Shown: in pieces, positions 1-9,406 of the stretch | How the letters are laid out: each line of letters begins with the position of its first letter | Numbering within the stretch: position 1 is the first letter of the stretch | Source of the DNA: Streptomyces muensis | Lineage (GTDB): Bacteria; Actinomycetota; Actinomycetes; Streptomycetales; Streptomycetaceae | Assembly (NCBI RefSeq): GCF_021474425.1 | Contig: NZ_JAKEIP010000029.1 | Coordinates: forward strand, 1-57,926 | Reading direction: 5' to 3' | Length of the DNA: 57,926 bases | Made by a program: the position numbers and the translations under genes | The notes under the pieces: model-generated | Seen by the model: the letters and a program-made list of their open reading frames with translations, nothing else | The model's database searches: none | What the model was told of the DNA's origin: nothing

Positions 1-1218
1 GACGGGGGCCGGGTGGGGCGGGAGGTCTTCCTCCAGGCCGAGGCGATCTTCGGCAGCGACGACGTGACGCTGGCCGAGTTCGCCTCCTGGCTGCACTTCG
101 CGGCCAAGGCGACCGGTCACGAGGAGTACGCCGAGCAGATCGCGAAGGCCGAGCCGGGCATGCCGTGGCGGACGGTGTGGGCGTGGTGGCGGCCCGCCAA
201 CTGGTTCGTGGCCCACCCGAGTCTGAACGGCGACTACTACCAGGTCCACCGTCGTCTGCATGAGGATCGGCTGCTCATCGAGGTGGCGACGGACTGGCGC
301 GGCTGTGTCTGGCTCGACGCGGAGACGGGCGCGAGGGTGAGGCTCCAGGTCGAGGACACGCTGCCGAAGGCCCCCTGGTCACAGGAGGCACTGGACGCAC
401 CCAGCCTGTACGAATGGAACCTCACCGCGCCGGTGAGCTGGGAGGGCGCGGCCGCGCTCGCCGCCGAGGGCGGCAGGACCCGCTATCTCGTCCAGGACGC
501 CTCGGGCCTGGCGGTGATCGAGACGGACGCGGAGGTGCTGCGGGACTGGCCGCGCGGCGAGGGCATCGACTTCTTCTCGGCCGAGGAGGCGCTGCCCGAG
601 ACCGAGCCGGAGGTACGGCGGCCGCAGGGCCCGCTCACCGCGGACCGGGTCGACGACGCCTTCGGTGAACAGTATGTGCTGCGCATACCCGAGAGCGACC
701 TGCCCGAGGGCCTCGAACACCCGGGCAGCAGGCGCTTCTTGAGGGACATCGGCCTGCCCACGATGTGGTTGTGCCACGGCGCCGAGTACGAGGCCCGTCA
801 CCCCGAGGCCATGCGGCCGCCGGCCGACGAGGAGCTGCCGGGAGACGGCCTGCCCGAGGGGGTGACCGCCTCGGACCTGATCACCTTCGGCACGGTCGAC
901 TACGGCGACCTGTATCTGCACCGCCACGACGGGTCCGTGCACATCTGGAGCCGCCTGGGCGGCCCGACCGACAAGACCCTGGTGCGGATCGCCCCGGACC
1001 TCGACGTCTTCACCCGCGTCCTGGAGGCCGTCTACCGCTACAGCAACGCCTGCTGGCACTCCTATCCGGTGGAGGGAGGCCAGGATGCGGTGGCCGAGGT
1101 GTTCAAGGAGGAGATCGACAAGCTGTCCCCCGGACTGTTCGACCGGGACACACCCTGCGGCGAGGTGTGGAGCTGGCTCTACGCAGGGATCACCGAGCTG
1201 GGGGTGGACGGCTTCTGA
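1..1218 (+). CDS. SUKH-4-like immunity protein, probably 5'-truncated by window edge
   Basis: The reading frame is open from base 1; the first in-window start is GTG at 13 (401 codons), with no visible Shine-Dalgarno, so the gene probably begins upstream. The C-terminal half, from about residue 215, looks like a SUKH-4 domain: a run of acidic and proline residues is followed by FLRDIGLPT, then a LITFGTVDYGDLYLHR strand region and a helical end. SUKH proteins are known as immunity partners of contact-dependent or polymorphic toxins in the cytoplasm. The N-terminal half is rich in Trp and Tyr and is not recognised. No toxin gene is visible in this window, so the immunity role is inferred from family resemblance only. 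The LysR gene follows closely downstream. Confidence 0.5.
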   Translation, partial: DGGRVGREVFLQAEAIFGSDDVTLAEFASWLHFAAKATGHEEYAEQIAKAEPGMPWRTVWAWWRPANWFVAHPSLNGDYYQVHRRLHEDRLLIEVATDWRGCVWLDAETGARVRLQVEDTLPKAPWSQEALDAPSLYEWNLTAPVSWEGAAALAAEGGRTRYLVQDASGLAVIETDAEVLRDWPRGEGIDFFSAEEALPETEPEVRRPQGPLTADRVDDAFGEQYVLRIPESDLPEGLEHPGSRRFLRDIGLPTMWLCHGAEYEARHPEAMRPPADEELPGDGLPEGVTASDLITFGTVDYGDLYLHRHDGSVHIWSRLGGPTDKTLVRIAPDLDVFTRVLEAVYRYSNACWHSYPVEGGQDAVAEVFKEEIDKLSPGLFDRDTPCGEVWSWLYAGITELGVDGF

Positions 1219-1242
1219 GCTTCCAGGCACCTCCGGACGCGA

Positions 1243-1271
1243 TGAACAACGCCTGGTCGTATGGCTAGGGT
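1243..1271 (+). promoter_or_regulatory. Predicted promoter of the LysR gene (leaderless)
   Basis: TGAACA at 1243-1248 and TAGGGT at 1266-1271 are separated by 17 bases. The GTG at 1279 lies 7 bases after the -10 box, the usual distance to +1, so the transcript would begin at or next to the start codon. Confidence 0.45.
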
Positions 1272-1278
1272 GGCGGGC

Positions 1279-2238
1279 GTGGACCTCAACGCCGTGCGCA
1301 CCTTCGTCGCCGTCGCCGACGCCGGGCAGTTCCAGAAGGCCGCCGTCGACCTGGCTCTCACTCAGCAGGCCGTGTCCAAGCGGGTCGCCACGTTGGAGCG
1401 GGACCTCGGTGTGCGGCTGCTGACCCGCACGCCGCGCGGGGCCGAGCTCACCATCGACGGGCAGGCGTTCCTGTCCCATGCGCGGTCCCTGCTCCAGGCC
1501 GAGGAGCGGGCGCGGGACTCGGTACGTCCCGGGAGCCGCGCCCTGCGTGTCGACGTGGTCGGCCGGCGGGTCGCGCTGGCCGGGCTGCTGCGCGACTTCC
1601 ACCGGGCCCACCCCGAGATCGCGCTCGACATCGTGACGCTGCCGAGCGCGGAGGAGGCCGTGGCGGCCGTCCGGGACGGGGTCATCGACGCCACGTTCCG
1701 GGCGGTCGCCATGCCGGGGCAGCGGATCCCGGACGGCATCGAGTTCACGCCGGTCCACGACGAGCCGATCCTCCTGTTCACCGGCCCCGCGCACCCGTTC
1801 GCCCGTGCCGCCGCGATCTCCCCCGCGCAGCTGGCCGGCCACCGGATCTGGATGCCGGGCAACGTCCCCGGCGTGGAGTGGACCGCGTACTACGACGCGC
1901 TCGCCGCCGACTTCGGGCTGACCATCGAGGCGACCGGCCCCAACTTCGGAGTCGAGGCCCTCATCGACACGATCGCCGCCTCCTCGACCCTGGCGACCTT
2001 CCTCGGCACCCAGACGCCCCTCGTGTGGCCCGCCGGCCACGACATGCGGCTGATCCCGCTGCGCGACCCGACGCCGGTCTACCCGCACTCGATCCTCTGG
2101 CGCGCCGACAACCCGCACCCGGCGCTGACCGCGGTCCGCGAGTACCTGGCCGCCGTCCACCACGACCCGCCGGACGGCGAGGTCTGGACACCGCAGTGGG
2201 CGCACCGCTCTACGAACGGCTCCTCAGGTCGGCGCTGA
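1279..2238 (+). CDS. LysR-family transcriptional regulator
   Basis: The 319-residue protein begins with the usual LysR winged-helix module: DLNAVRTFVAVADAG, then the recognition helix region with QQAVSKRVATLE, at residues 2-60. The rest fits a LysR substrate-binding domain of two alpha/beta lobes. GTG 1279 is chosen because it places the helix-turn-helix at the very N-terminus as in most LysR proteins and lies 7 bases after a TAGGGT box; ATG 1261 in the same frame is the alternative. The gene follows the SUKH-like gene and its 3' end overlaps the convergent GH146-type gene by 29 bases. Its target and effector cannot be deduced; the only divergent partner of such a regulator would lie in the left neighbour, which is on the same strand. 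Confidence 0.85.
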   Translation: MDLNAVRTFVAVADAGQFQKAAVDLALTQQAVSKRVATLERDLGVRLLTRTPRGAELTIDGQAFLSHARSLLQAEERARDSVRPGSRALRVDVVGRRVALAGLLRDFHRAHPEIALDIVTLPSAEEAVAAVRDGVIDATFRAVAMPGQRIPDGIEFTPVHDEPILLFTGPAHPFARAAAISPAQLAGHRIWMPGNVPGVEWTAYYDALAADFGLTIEATGPNFGVEALIDTIAASSTLATFLGTQTPLVWPAGHDMRLIPLRDPTPVYPHSILWRADNPHPALTAVREYLAAVHHDPPDGEVWTPQWAHRSTNGSSGRR

Positions 2239-4333
2239 CCGCCGCCGCGACCACCCGGTCCCGTTCGGCGGAGGTGAACCGGCCCTCGGCCAGCCAGGTT
2301 CCGGCGAGTGCGCGCACCGCCGCCACGAAGGTGCCCGACGACACGAAGGGTGCCTGCGCCCAGAGGACGTCGAGGAAAGTCAGGCCGTCACCGCGCGCAC
2401 GGTTGGGGACGCCGGAGTCGCTCGTGCCGAACACGACGACGGGTTCGGCTCGTCTGAAGTAGGCGTGGTAGCGGGCGCCGTCGGCGATGTGGAAGGGGGC
2501 GAGGGTGAGGCCGTGGGTCGTGAAGTGCAGCGGGCGGCCCTCGGGGCGGATCGCGTCGGCGAGATCGCCCCGCAGCGTGAAGTCCTTGTAGAAGGAGAAC
2601 GCGCGGAACTGCGCCGCGTCGCTCCGCGCGACCAGCAGCACCGGTCCGTGGAACAGCGACTGGACACCGGGATCGTCCAGGGCTCGCTCGATGCGCAGAC
2701 GGTACGGGGCGGTGACGCTGACCCGGTCGCCGCGCGCCCAGTTCCTGCTCAGGGTGAGGTACGTGCCGGGCGTGGCCGTGACCCGTTGCCGTACCCCGTT
2801 GACGGCGACTGTGAAGCCGCCCGTCGCCCAGGAGGGCACCCGCAGTTTCAGGTCGAGCCTGCCGCCGCCCTCCCGGAACGTCAGGGTGCGGACCCCCTCG
2901 GCCGGGAAGTCGCTGGTCTGCTCGATGACGAGACCGCGCTCCGGCCAGCGCAGCGTCGAGGCCAGGTAGAGATTGACGTACAGCGCGTCGCCGGCGGCGG
3001 AGCGGAAGTAGACCGAGTCCTGGTACTTGGTGTGGTTCTCCATGCCGGTGCCGCCGCAGCAGGTGCCGGTGTTGCCGTACTCGCGCACGACACCGGGGCC
3101 CATGCCGACGAAGTAGGTCACCTCGGGACTGCTCGTGCTGGGGGCGTCCCGGCGGGAGGCGAGGATGTGGTTGGTCAGGCCCCGCTCGTAGTAGTCCATG
3201 TAGCCCGGGTCGGGTGCGCGGAAGAAGAGCTGGCGGCTCAACTTGAGCATGTTGTACGTCGCGCAGGTCTCGGCGTTGTTGGCGTCCAGGGTGGCCGCGA
3301 CGGCGCCCCGGGCGCGGAACATCTCGCCCTGCCCGGTGCCGCCCAGGCTGTACATCCGGGTGCCGGTGACCATGCCCCAGAAGTTGCGGGCCGCGGCGGA
3401 GTACGTGTCCTCCCCGGTGTGGTCGAACAGTCTGACGTAGCCGGTGAACTGGGGGATGTGCTGGTTGGCGTGCCGGCCCTCCAGGATGTCCCGGTCGTCG
3501 GCGCAGGCCTCCAGCAAGGCCGTGTTGTCGAAGCAGCGGGCGGCGGCGAGGTGCTCCTGTCGTCCGGTGAGTGCGTACAGGTCCGCCATCACCTCGTTCA
3601 TCCCGCCGTACTCACCGGCGATGTAGATCGACCACATCCGCTCCAGCTGGGCCTTGGGCAGCCTGCCGAGACGGCTGTGCACCCAGTCGCCCATCCCGGA
3701 GACGATCCGCAGCGCCTCGGCGTTCCCCGCCAGGGTGTGGGCGTCGAGCAGACCCCGCATGATCTTGTGGCAGGTGTAGTACGGCGCCCAGATCGTCGGG
3801 TAGGTCGTGTAGCTCTCCAGCAGGATGAACTGCGTCTCCGGGTACGCCGCGAGATAGCCCGGGTGGCTGGGCCTGGGCTCGCCGTGCTCGGCCAGGGCCT
3901 GCCGGCACTCGCCGAGCGCGGCGACCAGGTAGTCGAGCTTGGCCTTGAGGGCGGCCTCGCGGGTGTCGGCGTACGCCTGGGCGAGCAGGGTGAGGAAGTG
4001 GCCGCCATAGTGGCCTCGCAGATTGCCGTCGGAGGTCTCCCAGCCGCCGGGCGGCCGGGCGCCACGGGTGTCGAGCCCGGCGTTGGCGCGGAAGACGGCC
4101 AGGATGCGGTCGGCCGGGTAGGACCGGGCGTAGTCGAGCATCAGGTCGCGCTTGCGGCGGAAGACGCCGTCGCCGAGGGTGACCTGATCGAGCGGGAAGG
4201 AGTGCACGGCCCAAGTCGGCGGCGGTGCGGGGGCGGCGGCGTACGACGGTGTGGCCATCTGTGCGAGGGGGACGCCGGCCGCCGTGGCGGCGGCGATGCC
4301 CAACACGCGTCTGCGGGTGGGGGGTTGGGACAT
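2210..4333 (-). CDS. Secreted GH127/GH146-type beta-L-arabinofuranosidase (DUF1680 superfamily)
   Basis: A 707-residue protein with a Tat-type signal (RRRVLGIAAATAAG, residues 7-20). Family hallmarks are the Glu-Thr-Cys element (E355, C357, in ETCATYNMLKL) and the Cys pair C425-C426 in TCCGGTGMENHTKY. In characterised GH127/GH146 enzymes these Glu/Cys positions bind zinc and include the cysteine nucleophile. The GTGMENHTKY context resembles GH146 rather than GH127. The enzyme would release beta-L-arabinofuranose from plant glycans outside the cell. ATG 4333 is chosen over upstream starts because AGGAGA precedes it by six bases and it puts the twin arginines near the N-terminus. It is the last gene of the operon starting at 9364, 41 bases after the GH127-type gene. 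Substrate is inferred. Confidence 0.85.
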   Translation of the reverse strand: MSQPPTRRRVLGIAAATAAGVPLAQMATPSYAAAPAPPPTWAVHSFPLDQVTLGDGVFRRKRDLMLDYARSYPADRILAVFRANAGLDTRGARPPGGWETSDGNLRGHYGGHFLTLLAQAYADTREAALKAKLDYLVAALGECRQALAEHGEPRPSHPGYLAAYPETQFILLESYTTYPTIWAPYYTCHKIMRGLLDAHTLAGNAEALRIVSGMGDWVHSRLGRLPKAQLERMWSIYIAGEYGGMNEVMADLYALTGRQEHLAAARCFDNTALLEACADDRDILEGRHANQHIPQFTGYVRLFDHTGEDTYSAAARNFWGMVTGTRMYSLGGTGQGEMFRARGAVAATLDANNAETCATYNMLKLSRQLFFRAPDPGYMDYYERGLTNHILASRRDAPSTSSPEVTYFVGMGPGVVREYGNTGTCCGGTGMENHTKYQDSVYFRSAAGDALYVNLYLASTLRWPERGLVIEQTSDFPAEGVRTLTFREGGGRLDLKLRVPSWATGGFTVAVNGVRQRVTATPGTYLTLSRNWARGDRVSVTAPYRLRIERALDDPGVQSLFHGPVLLVARSDAAQFRAFSFYKDFTLRGDLADAIRPEGRPLHFTTHGLTLAPFHIADGARYHAYFRRAEPVVVFGTSDSGVPNRARGDGLTFLDVLWAQAPFVSSGTFVAAVRALAGTWLAEGRFTSAERDRVVAAAVSADLRSRS

Positions 4334-4374
4334 GCTCGGTCTCCTGTTCTCGGTCTCGTCGGCTCGTCGTCCGG

Positions 4375-6249
4375 TCAGTGCTCTGTCGTCGGCAGCCACA
4401 CACGCATCGTCGAAGGGCCTCGGTTCGCCCAGGAGTGGTACGGCACCAGCACGACCGCGTGCGGCTCGGCGGCGGACGGCCCGGCCTGTCCCGGCGATCG
4501 GTACGGCCAGCCGTGGTCACGCTGTTCCTCCGGTCCGGCCAGTTCACCCGGCGCCACCACCGTGCCGCCCGGCCCGTCCGCGGGCTCGGCGTTCGGATCC
4601 ACCCGTACGGCGTCGACCTCCCGTCCGGCCGGAAGGTCCACGGACTCGGCGCAGTACACCAGCGGGCCGCGCTGGACGGCGACCGTGCCGCGTACCGCGT
4701 CGATACGGGGGTCCGGTGCGATCCAGCGCGGTGCGACGGGCAGTTCGAGCCGGATCTCGTCGCCGGGCCGGAAGGCGCGGGTGACGGTGGCCGTGCCCGG
4801 GGCGACGGTACGGCGGGTCCCGTCCGCGTCGACCAGCCGGGCCGTGGCCCCCTCGGCCCAGCCCGGGACGCGCAGCGACAGGGTCCACGGCCGGTCCGGG
4901 GACCGGGTGACGCGCACGGACACGGTCCCGGCGGAGGGGTAGTCGGTGCGGACGCGCAGGGCGATGCCGCCGGTGGTGATCTCCGCGTCGGCGTACTGGT
5001 GCAGCTGGATGCCGTCGTCGGACGCCGTCGCGAGGTACGCCGGCAGCACCGCCAGGGTCCGGGCCACGTTCGTCGGGCAGCAGGACACCGCGAACCAGGG
5101 TGCGCGCAGGCTCGACTCGGCGCGCGGACTGTCGGTGTCGGTCGGCGGGACGGTGCCGCGGCGCCGCCGGTGCAGGGTGTTGGCGTAGAAGAAGGCCCTG
5201 CCGTCCTCGGAGGGGGAGGCCGCGACGACGTTGAACAGGGTGCGTTCGACGAGGTCGGCGAAGCGGGGCTCGCCCGTGGCCAGCAGCAGACGCCAGCCGA
5301 GCATCACGGAGGCGACACCGGCGCAGGTCTCCGAGTAGGCGCGGTCCGGGGGCAGTACGAAGTCGTCGCCGAAGGCCTCGTCGCGGTGGTGGGAGCCCAT
5401 GCCTCCGGTGAGATACGTCCGCCTCGCGACCGTCGCCTCCCACTGCCGTACGACCGCGGCGAGCAGTTCCTCGTCGCCGGTCTCCACGGCGACGTCGACG
5501 GCTCCGGCCGCCAGGTAGAGGGCGCGGACGGCGTGGCCGCGCAGGACGGTGGCGTCCCGTACGGGGATGTCGTCCTGGTAGTAGGCGCGGCCGAACTCGA
5601 TGTCGGCGAGCGTGCCGTGGCCGCGGCGGTCGACGAAGAGGGCGGCCTGGTCGAGGTAGCGCTGTTCGCCCGTGGCCCGGGCCAGTTCGACGAGGGCGGT
5701 CTCGATCTCGGGGTGGCCGCAGACGCCTTCGATGCCGCCGGGGCCGAAGGTGGCGCACACGTGGTCGGCGGCCCGTCGGGCGGTCTTCGCCAGCGGGCCG
5801 TCGCCGCGCGTGCGGATCTGGGCCACGCCCGCCTGGATCAGGTGGCCGTAGCAGTACAGCTCGTGGCCCCATTCGAGGTCGCTGTAGCGGGGCTGCTGAC
5901 CCGGGCGGCCGAACGCGGTGTTGAGATAGCCGTCGGGTTCCTGGGCGGAGGCGATCGTCTCGGTGAGCGCGTCGGACTCGCTACCTGTCCAGGCCATGGC
6001 TTCGAGCAGCTTGTAGACGTCGGAGTCGGCGAACTCCCGTCCCCGCCGGTCCGCCACGGGCGCGGAGAAGTTGCCGATCCAGCCGACGCGCTCCATCCAG
6101 TGGCGGCAGTGACCGAGGGTGGCGGTGACGTTGGCCTCCCGGCGCCGGGCCCAGAAGCCTCCGGTGATCCGGACCTCGTCGAGGCCGAGAGGCCGTAGCC
6201 GACCCCGGCTCGGCGCCACCGGTGCGACCAGGTCTGTGTTCTCCTTCAA
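4375..6249 (-). CDS. GH127-type beta-L-arabinofuranosidase (HypBA1-like), cytoplasmic
   Basis: A 624-residue protein without a signal peptide, so it probably acts on imported oligosaccharides. It carries the GH127 metal and catalytic set: E307 and C309 in SETCAGVAS and C390-C391 in SCCPTNVAR; the spacing is close to that in Bifidobacterium HypBA1, where the equivalent residues bind zinc and the first Cys of the pair is the nucleophile. An (alpha/alpha)6 barrel is followed by beta-rich C-terminal domains. The predicted start is TTG 6249, with AAGGG eight bases upstream, only four bases after the permease stop; a GTG at codon 11 is the alternative. It is the fourth gene of the sugar operon. Having both an intracellular GH127-type and an exported GH146-type enzyme suggests sequential trimming of beta-L-arabinofuranosides. 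Confidence 0.87.
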   Translation of the reverse strand: MKENTDLVAPVAPSRGRLRPLGLDEVRITGGFWARRREANVTATLGHCRHWMERVGWIGNFSAPVADRRGREFADSDVYKLLEAMAWTGSESDALTETIASAQEPDGYLNTAFGRPGQQPRYSDLEWGHELYCYGHLIQAGVAQIRTRGDGPLAKTARRAADHVCATFGPGGIEGVCGHPEIETALVELARATGEQRYLDQAALFVDRRGHGTLADIEFGRAYYQDDIPVRDATVLRGHAVRALYLAAGAVDVAVETGDEELLAAVVRQWEATVARRTYLTGGMGSHHRDEAFGDDFVLPPDRAYSETCAGVASVMLGWRLLLATGEPRFADLVERTLFNVVAASPSEDGRAFFYANTLHRRRRGTVPPTDTDSPRAESSLRAPWFAVSCCPTNVARTLAVLPAYLATASDDGIQLHQYADAEITTGGIALRVRTDYPSAGTVSVRVTRSPDRPWTLSLRVPGWAEGATARLVDADGTRRTVAPGTATVTRAFRPGDEIRLELPVAPRWIAPDPRIDAVRGTVAVQRGPLVYCAESVDLPAGREVDAVRVDPNAEPADGPGGTVVAPGELAGPEEQRDHGWPYRSPGQAGPSAAEPHAVVLVPYHSWANRGPSTMRVWLPTTEH

Positions 6250-6253
6250 CGCA

Positions 6254-7108
6254 TCATCCCTTCAGGGCACCCGACATGAAGCCACGCACGTAGTGCCGTT
6301 GCAGCAGCAGGAAGACGAGCAGACAGGGCACGGCGAGGACCACCACGCCCGCCTCGGTGGCGCCGTAGTCGACGGCGCCCATGCTCTGCTGGCGCAGATT
6401 GGCGACGGCCAGCGGCAGGGGCGCCTTCTCACTGGCGGAGATGAGGATCAGGGGCGCGATGAAGTCGTTCCACGCGGCGAGGAACGCGAACAGCCCCACG
6501 GTGATCAGCCCCGGTTTCACCGCTGGCAGCAGCACCCGGCGCAGCGCGCCCGCCGTGCCGCAGCCGTCCACGAGCGCCGACTCCTCCAGTTCGCGCGGCA
6601 CCGCCTCGAAGGAGATCCGCATCATGAAGGTGGCGAACGGCAGTTGGAACACGGCCAGCACGAGACTCAGACCGATCAGCGAGTTCTGCAGGTGGAGACG
6701 GCCGAGCAGGACATAGAGCGGGATGAGGAGGGTGGCGTACGGGACCATCAGGATGGCCAGCGTCAGCAGGAACAGCAGGTTCTTGCCGGGGAAGTCGAAG
6801 CGGGCGAAGGCGTAGCCGCCCAGCAGGGAGACACCGAGGGTCAGGGCGACGGTGAGCGCGGAGACCACGGTGCTGTTGAGGAGGTACTGCCCGAGGCCCG
6901 CGTCGTAGTCGAGCAGCGTGCGGTAGTTGCCGAAGCCGTAGCCGGACTGCTGTGCGGTGCCGGGCTGGGCGCTGACCGAGGCCCAGGCGTTCCACAGCAG
7001 CGGGAAGAGGAAGATGACGGCCAGGCCTCCGGCGACGACGTAGTACGGCGTGCGGCCGAGGGCTCGGGTGAGCACGTCGGTGTCCCTTCTCCAGACGGGG
7101 TGGGTCAT
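6254..7108 (-). CDS. Carbohydrate ABC transporter permease (MalG type)
   Basis: A 284-residue inner-membrane protein with about six transmembrane segments and the typical CUT1 coupling loop EESALVDGCGTAGALRRVLLP followed by PG. It pairs with the preceding permease to form the membrane channel of a carbohydrate importer. ATG 7108 overlaps the TGA of the upstream permease gene (ATGA), which fixes the start; a longer in-frame extension exists but lies wholly inside the neighbour. As in most Streptomyces CUT1 systems there is no ATPase gene nearby; a shared ATPase such as MsiK is the likely energiser (family knowledge, not visible here). Confidence 0.9.
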   Translation of the reverse strand: MTHPVWRRDTDVLTRALGRTPYYVVAGGLAVIFLFPLLWNAWASVSAQPGTAQQSGYGFGNYRTLLDYDAGLGQYLLNSTVVSALTVALTLGVSLLGGYAFARFDFPGKNLLFLLTLAILMVPYATLLIPLYVLLGRLHLQNSLIGLSLVLAVFQLPFATFMMRISFEAVPRELEESALVDGCGTAGALRRVLLPAVKPGLITVGLFAFLAAWNDFIAPLILISASEKAPLPLAVANLRQQSMGAVDYGATEAGVVVLAVPCLLVFLLLQRHYVRGFMSGALKG

Positions 7109-7986
7109 GACTCGTCGGCGCGGCGCAGTCCGCGGAACTGCAGGGCGTTGAGCAGGAGCAGCGCGGCCAGCACGATGATCGACAGGGCGGCGGCGGTCCC
7201 GAGGTCCAGGCGCTGGAACGCCTCGCGGTAGACCAGCTGTACGACGGTGACGGTGCTGTTGTCCGGGCCGCCCTTGGTGAGGACGAAGAACTGGTCGAAC
7301 GCGAGCAGCGACCCGGTCACGCAGAGCAGTAGGGACAGGGCGAGGGACGGCTTGAGCAGGGGCAGGGTGATGCCGCGGAAGATCTGGGCGCGGCTCGCGC
7401 CGTCGATGCGGGCCGCCTCGTACACCTCGTGGGGGATGCGCTGGAGGCCCACGAGCAGGATCAGCATGTAGAAGCCGGCGAACTTCCACACGACGAGGAA
7501 CACCGTGGACAACAGCGCGGAGGTCGGTGAGCCGAGGAAAGACACCGGGTCGTCGACCAGTCCGAGTCTCTCCAGGGCGCGGCTGAGCGGTCCGGTGGTG
7601 GGGCTGTACAGGCCCCAGAACAGCAGCGAGGCGGAGGCCAGGCCGAGGGCGCCCGGCAGGAAGTAGACCGTGCGGAAGAACCCGGCACCGGGGCGGGACT
7701 CCTGCACGAGGAGGGCGAGGAGGAGAGCCAGTCCGAGGAGTACGACCGTGACGATCCCGGTGTAGAGGAGAGTGAAGCGCACGGCGGGCCAGAACAGGGG
7801 GCCGTCGGTGACGTCGGTGTAGTTCTCGGGGGCGTTGCCGCCCTGGTCCCCGGCGAGCAGCGGCCAGTCGTTCAGGGACATCTGCCCGACGAGCAGCAGC
7901 GGCAGCAGGAAGAAGACGGCGACGAACACGGCGGTGGGGGCGGCGTAGCCGAGCCCTTGGACCTTGCGGGACGCCCGCACCTGCAT
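7105..7986 (-). CDS. Carbohydrate ABC transporter permease (MalF type)
   Basis: A 293-residue inner-membrane protein with about six transmembrane helices; the coupling loop reads EAARIDGASRAQIFRGITLPLL, matching the EAA motif of CUT1 permeases. The KGGPDNSTVTV segment near the C-terminus is also typical. It follows the binding-protein gene by 49 bases and overlaps the second permease by four bases, so the three form one transport operon. The substrate is probably an arabino-oligosaccharide, inferred from the enzymes encoded downstream. Confidence 0.9.
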   Translation of the reverse strand: MQVRASRKVQGLGYAAPTAVFVAVFFLLPLLLVGQMSLNDWPLLAGDQGGNAPENYTDVTDGPLFWPAVRFTLLYTGIVTVVLLGLALLLALLVQESRPGAGFFRTVYFLPGALGLASASLLFWGLYSPTTGPLSRALERLGLVDDPVSFLGSPTSALLSTVFLVVWKFAGFYMLILLVGLQRIPHEVYEAARIDGASRAQIFRGITLPLLKPSLALSLLLCVTGSLLAFDQFFVLTKGGPDNSTVTVVQLVYREAFQRLDLGTAAALSIIVLAALLLLNALQFRGLRRADES

Positions 7987-8035
7987 GGCACTCCTGTCGG
8001 TCGACGAACTGAACCGGCGAGTTCGATCGGCTGAC

Positions 8036-9364
8036 TCAGTCGGCGAGCGAGGCGCTGACCGCGTCGTTGTCCTTGTCGACGGACGCCCCGTCCCCGAACA
8101 CGGCGTCGCGCATCAGGGTCAGCCAGGGCCCGTTGGGGTCGTTGAAGGTCTGGCCGAACTTCAGGGCGTACGGGGTGTGGCCGTCGGCCACCAGCTTGTT
8201 GATGGTGACCAGCCGCGGGTCGGCGGCGGAGTGCTTGTTGGACGCGAGGTCGGTGCGCGCCACCACGTCCTTGTGCGCGGCGACCACGTCGACCTGTGCC
8301 TCGTCGCCCAGGGACCAGGCGAGGAAGTTCCAGGCCTGGTCGGCCGACTCGCTGGTGGCGGAGATGCCGATGGCGTCACCGCCGACGAAGGTGGACTTGC
8401 CGCCGTCGGGTCCGGGGATGGGCGCGACGCCGAGGTCGAGGTCCTTGGGCATCAGGCCCAGGGTGGTGGACGGCATGGGCATCACGCCGACCTTGCCCTT
8501 GGGGAAGACGCCGGTCCAGGTCGCGCCGGTCTCGTCGCGGGCGCCGGGGGCGACGATGTCGTCGTCGACCCAGCCGCGGTAGGTGTCGTAGACCTTCTTG
8601 GCGGTCGCGGAGTCGAGCGTCGCCTCGGTGCCGTCCTCGTTCAGCACGTCCTCCCCTGCGGCCCAGATCGACGGCCACCAGGTGAAGACGCCGCAGCCGC
8701 CGCAGTTCCCGCCGAAGAAGGTGCCGTTGACGCCCCCGCCCAGCGCGTCCACGGCACGCGCCTGCTCGTCCCACTCCGCGAGGGTGGCGGGCGGCTTCTC
8801 GGGGTCGAGCTTGGCCCGCCGGTAGAGGTCCTTGTTGTAGAAGAGCACCGACAGATCGAGGGTGTGCGGGACGACGTACTTCTTGTCCTCGTACGTTCCG
8901 GCCTTGATGTGCGACTGGGCCAGGTCGTCGGCGAAGGGCAGGGCGTCGATGCGGTCCGTGAGGTCGGCGAAGAGGCTGCTGGAGGTGTAGTTCGGCACGA
9001 AGACGACGTCCGAGGCGAACAGGTCGGGCAGGTCGCGGGAGCCGGCGGCGGCACCGACCTTGGCCTGGTAGTCGTCGGTCGGGATGACGGTGAGTTCGAC
9101 CTTGTTCTCGTGGCTCGCGTTGTACGCCTTGACGAGAGCCTCGCTCTGGGGCCGGGTCGCGGCCCGCGTCCACATCGTCAGCGTGGTGCCGTCGTCGACG
9201 CCCTTCGCGTCCGCGGCCCTGCCCCCACCGCCGCCCGAACCGCCGTCACCCGAACCACCGTCACCCGACCCGCAGGCCGTGGCCAGTCCCATGGCGGCGA
9301 TCAGGGCGACCGCCGCGGTGACCAGGCGGCGGACGGGTCCCTGTGATCCGGCCGGGCTCCCCAT
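8036..9364 (-). CDS. Extracellular sugar-binding lipoprotein of ABC transporter
   Basis: A 442-residue protein with a lipoprotein signal: positive N-terminus, hydrophobic stretch and LATAC lipobox (Cys31), followed by a Gly/Ser/Asp linker. The rest is of the solute-binding family 1 type (TLTMWTRAAT near residue 60, a DLPDLFASDV element, and LGVAPIPGPDGG later). It would capture oligosaccharide outside the membrane and deliver it to the two permeases encoded next. ATG 9364 is preferred because GGAGGGGG lies six bases upstream. It is the first gene of the operon and has its own promoter with operator-like repeats. Ligand is inferred from context only. Confidence 0.9.
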   Translation of the reverse strand: MGSPAGSQGPVRRLVTAAVALIAAMGLATACGSGDGGSGDGGSGGGGGRAADAKGVDDGTTLTMWTRAATRPQSEALVKAYNASHENKVELTVIPTDDYQAKVGAAAGSRDLPDLFASDVVFVPNYTSSSLFADLTDRIDALPFADDLAQSHIKAGTYEDKKYVVPHTLDLSVLFYNKDLYRRAKLDPEKPPATLAEWDEQARAVDALGGGVNGTFFGGNCGGCGVFTWWPSIWAAGEDVLNEDGTEATLDSATAKKVYDTYRGWVDDDIVAPGARDETGATWTGVFPKGKVGVMPMPSTTLGLMPKDLDLGVAPIPGPDGGKSTFVGGDAIGISATSESADQAWNFLAWSLGDEAQVDVVAAHKDVVARTDLASNKHSAADPRLVTINKLVADGHTPYALKFGQTFNDPNGPWLTLMRDAVFGDGASVDKDNDAVSASLAD

Positions 9365-9406
9365 GACGATCCCCCTCCGTAGCGAACACCCCGGAAGAAA
9401 CATGCC

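Noticed and set aside
2465..6198. Plus-strand frames over the two beta-L-arabinofuranosidase genes
   Set aside because: Shadow frames; the minus frames contain the ETC and CC catalytic motifs.
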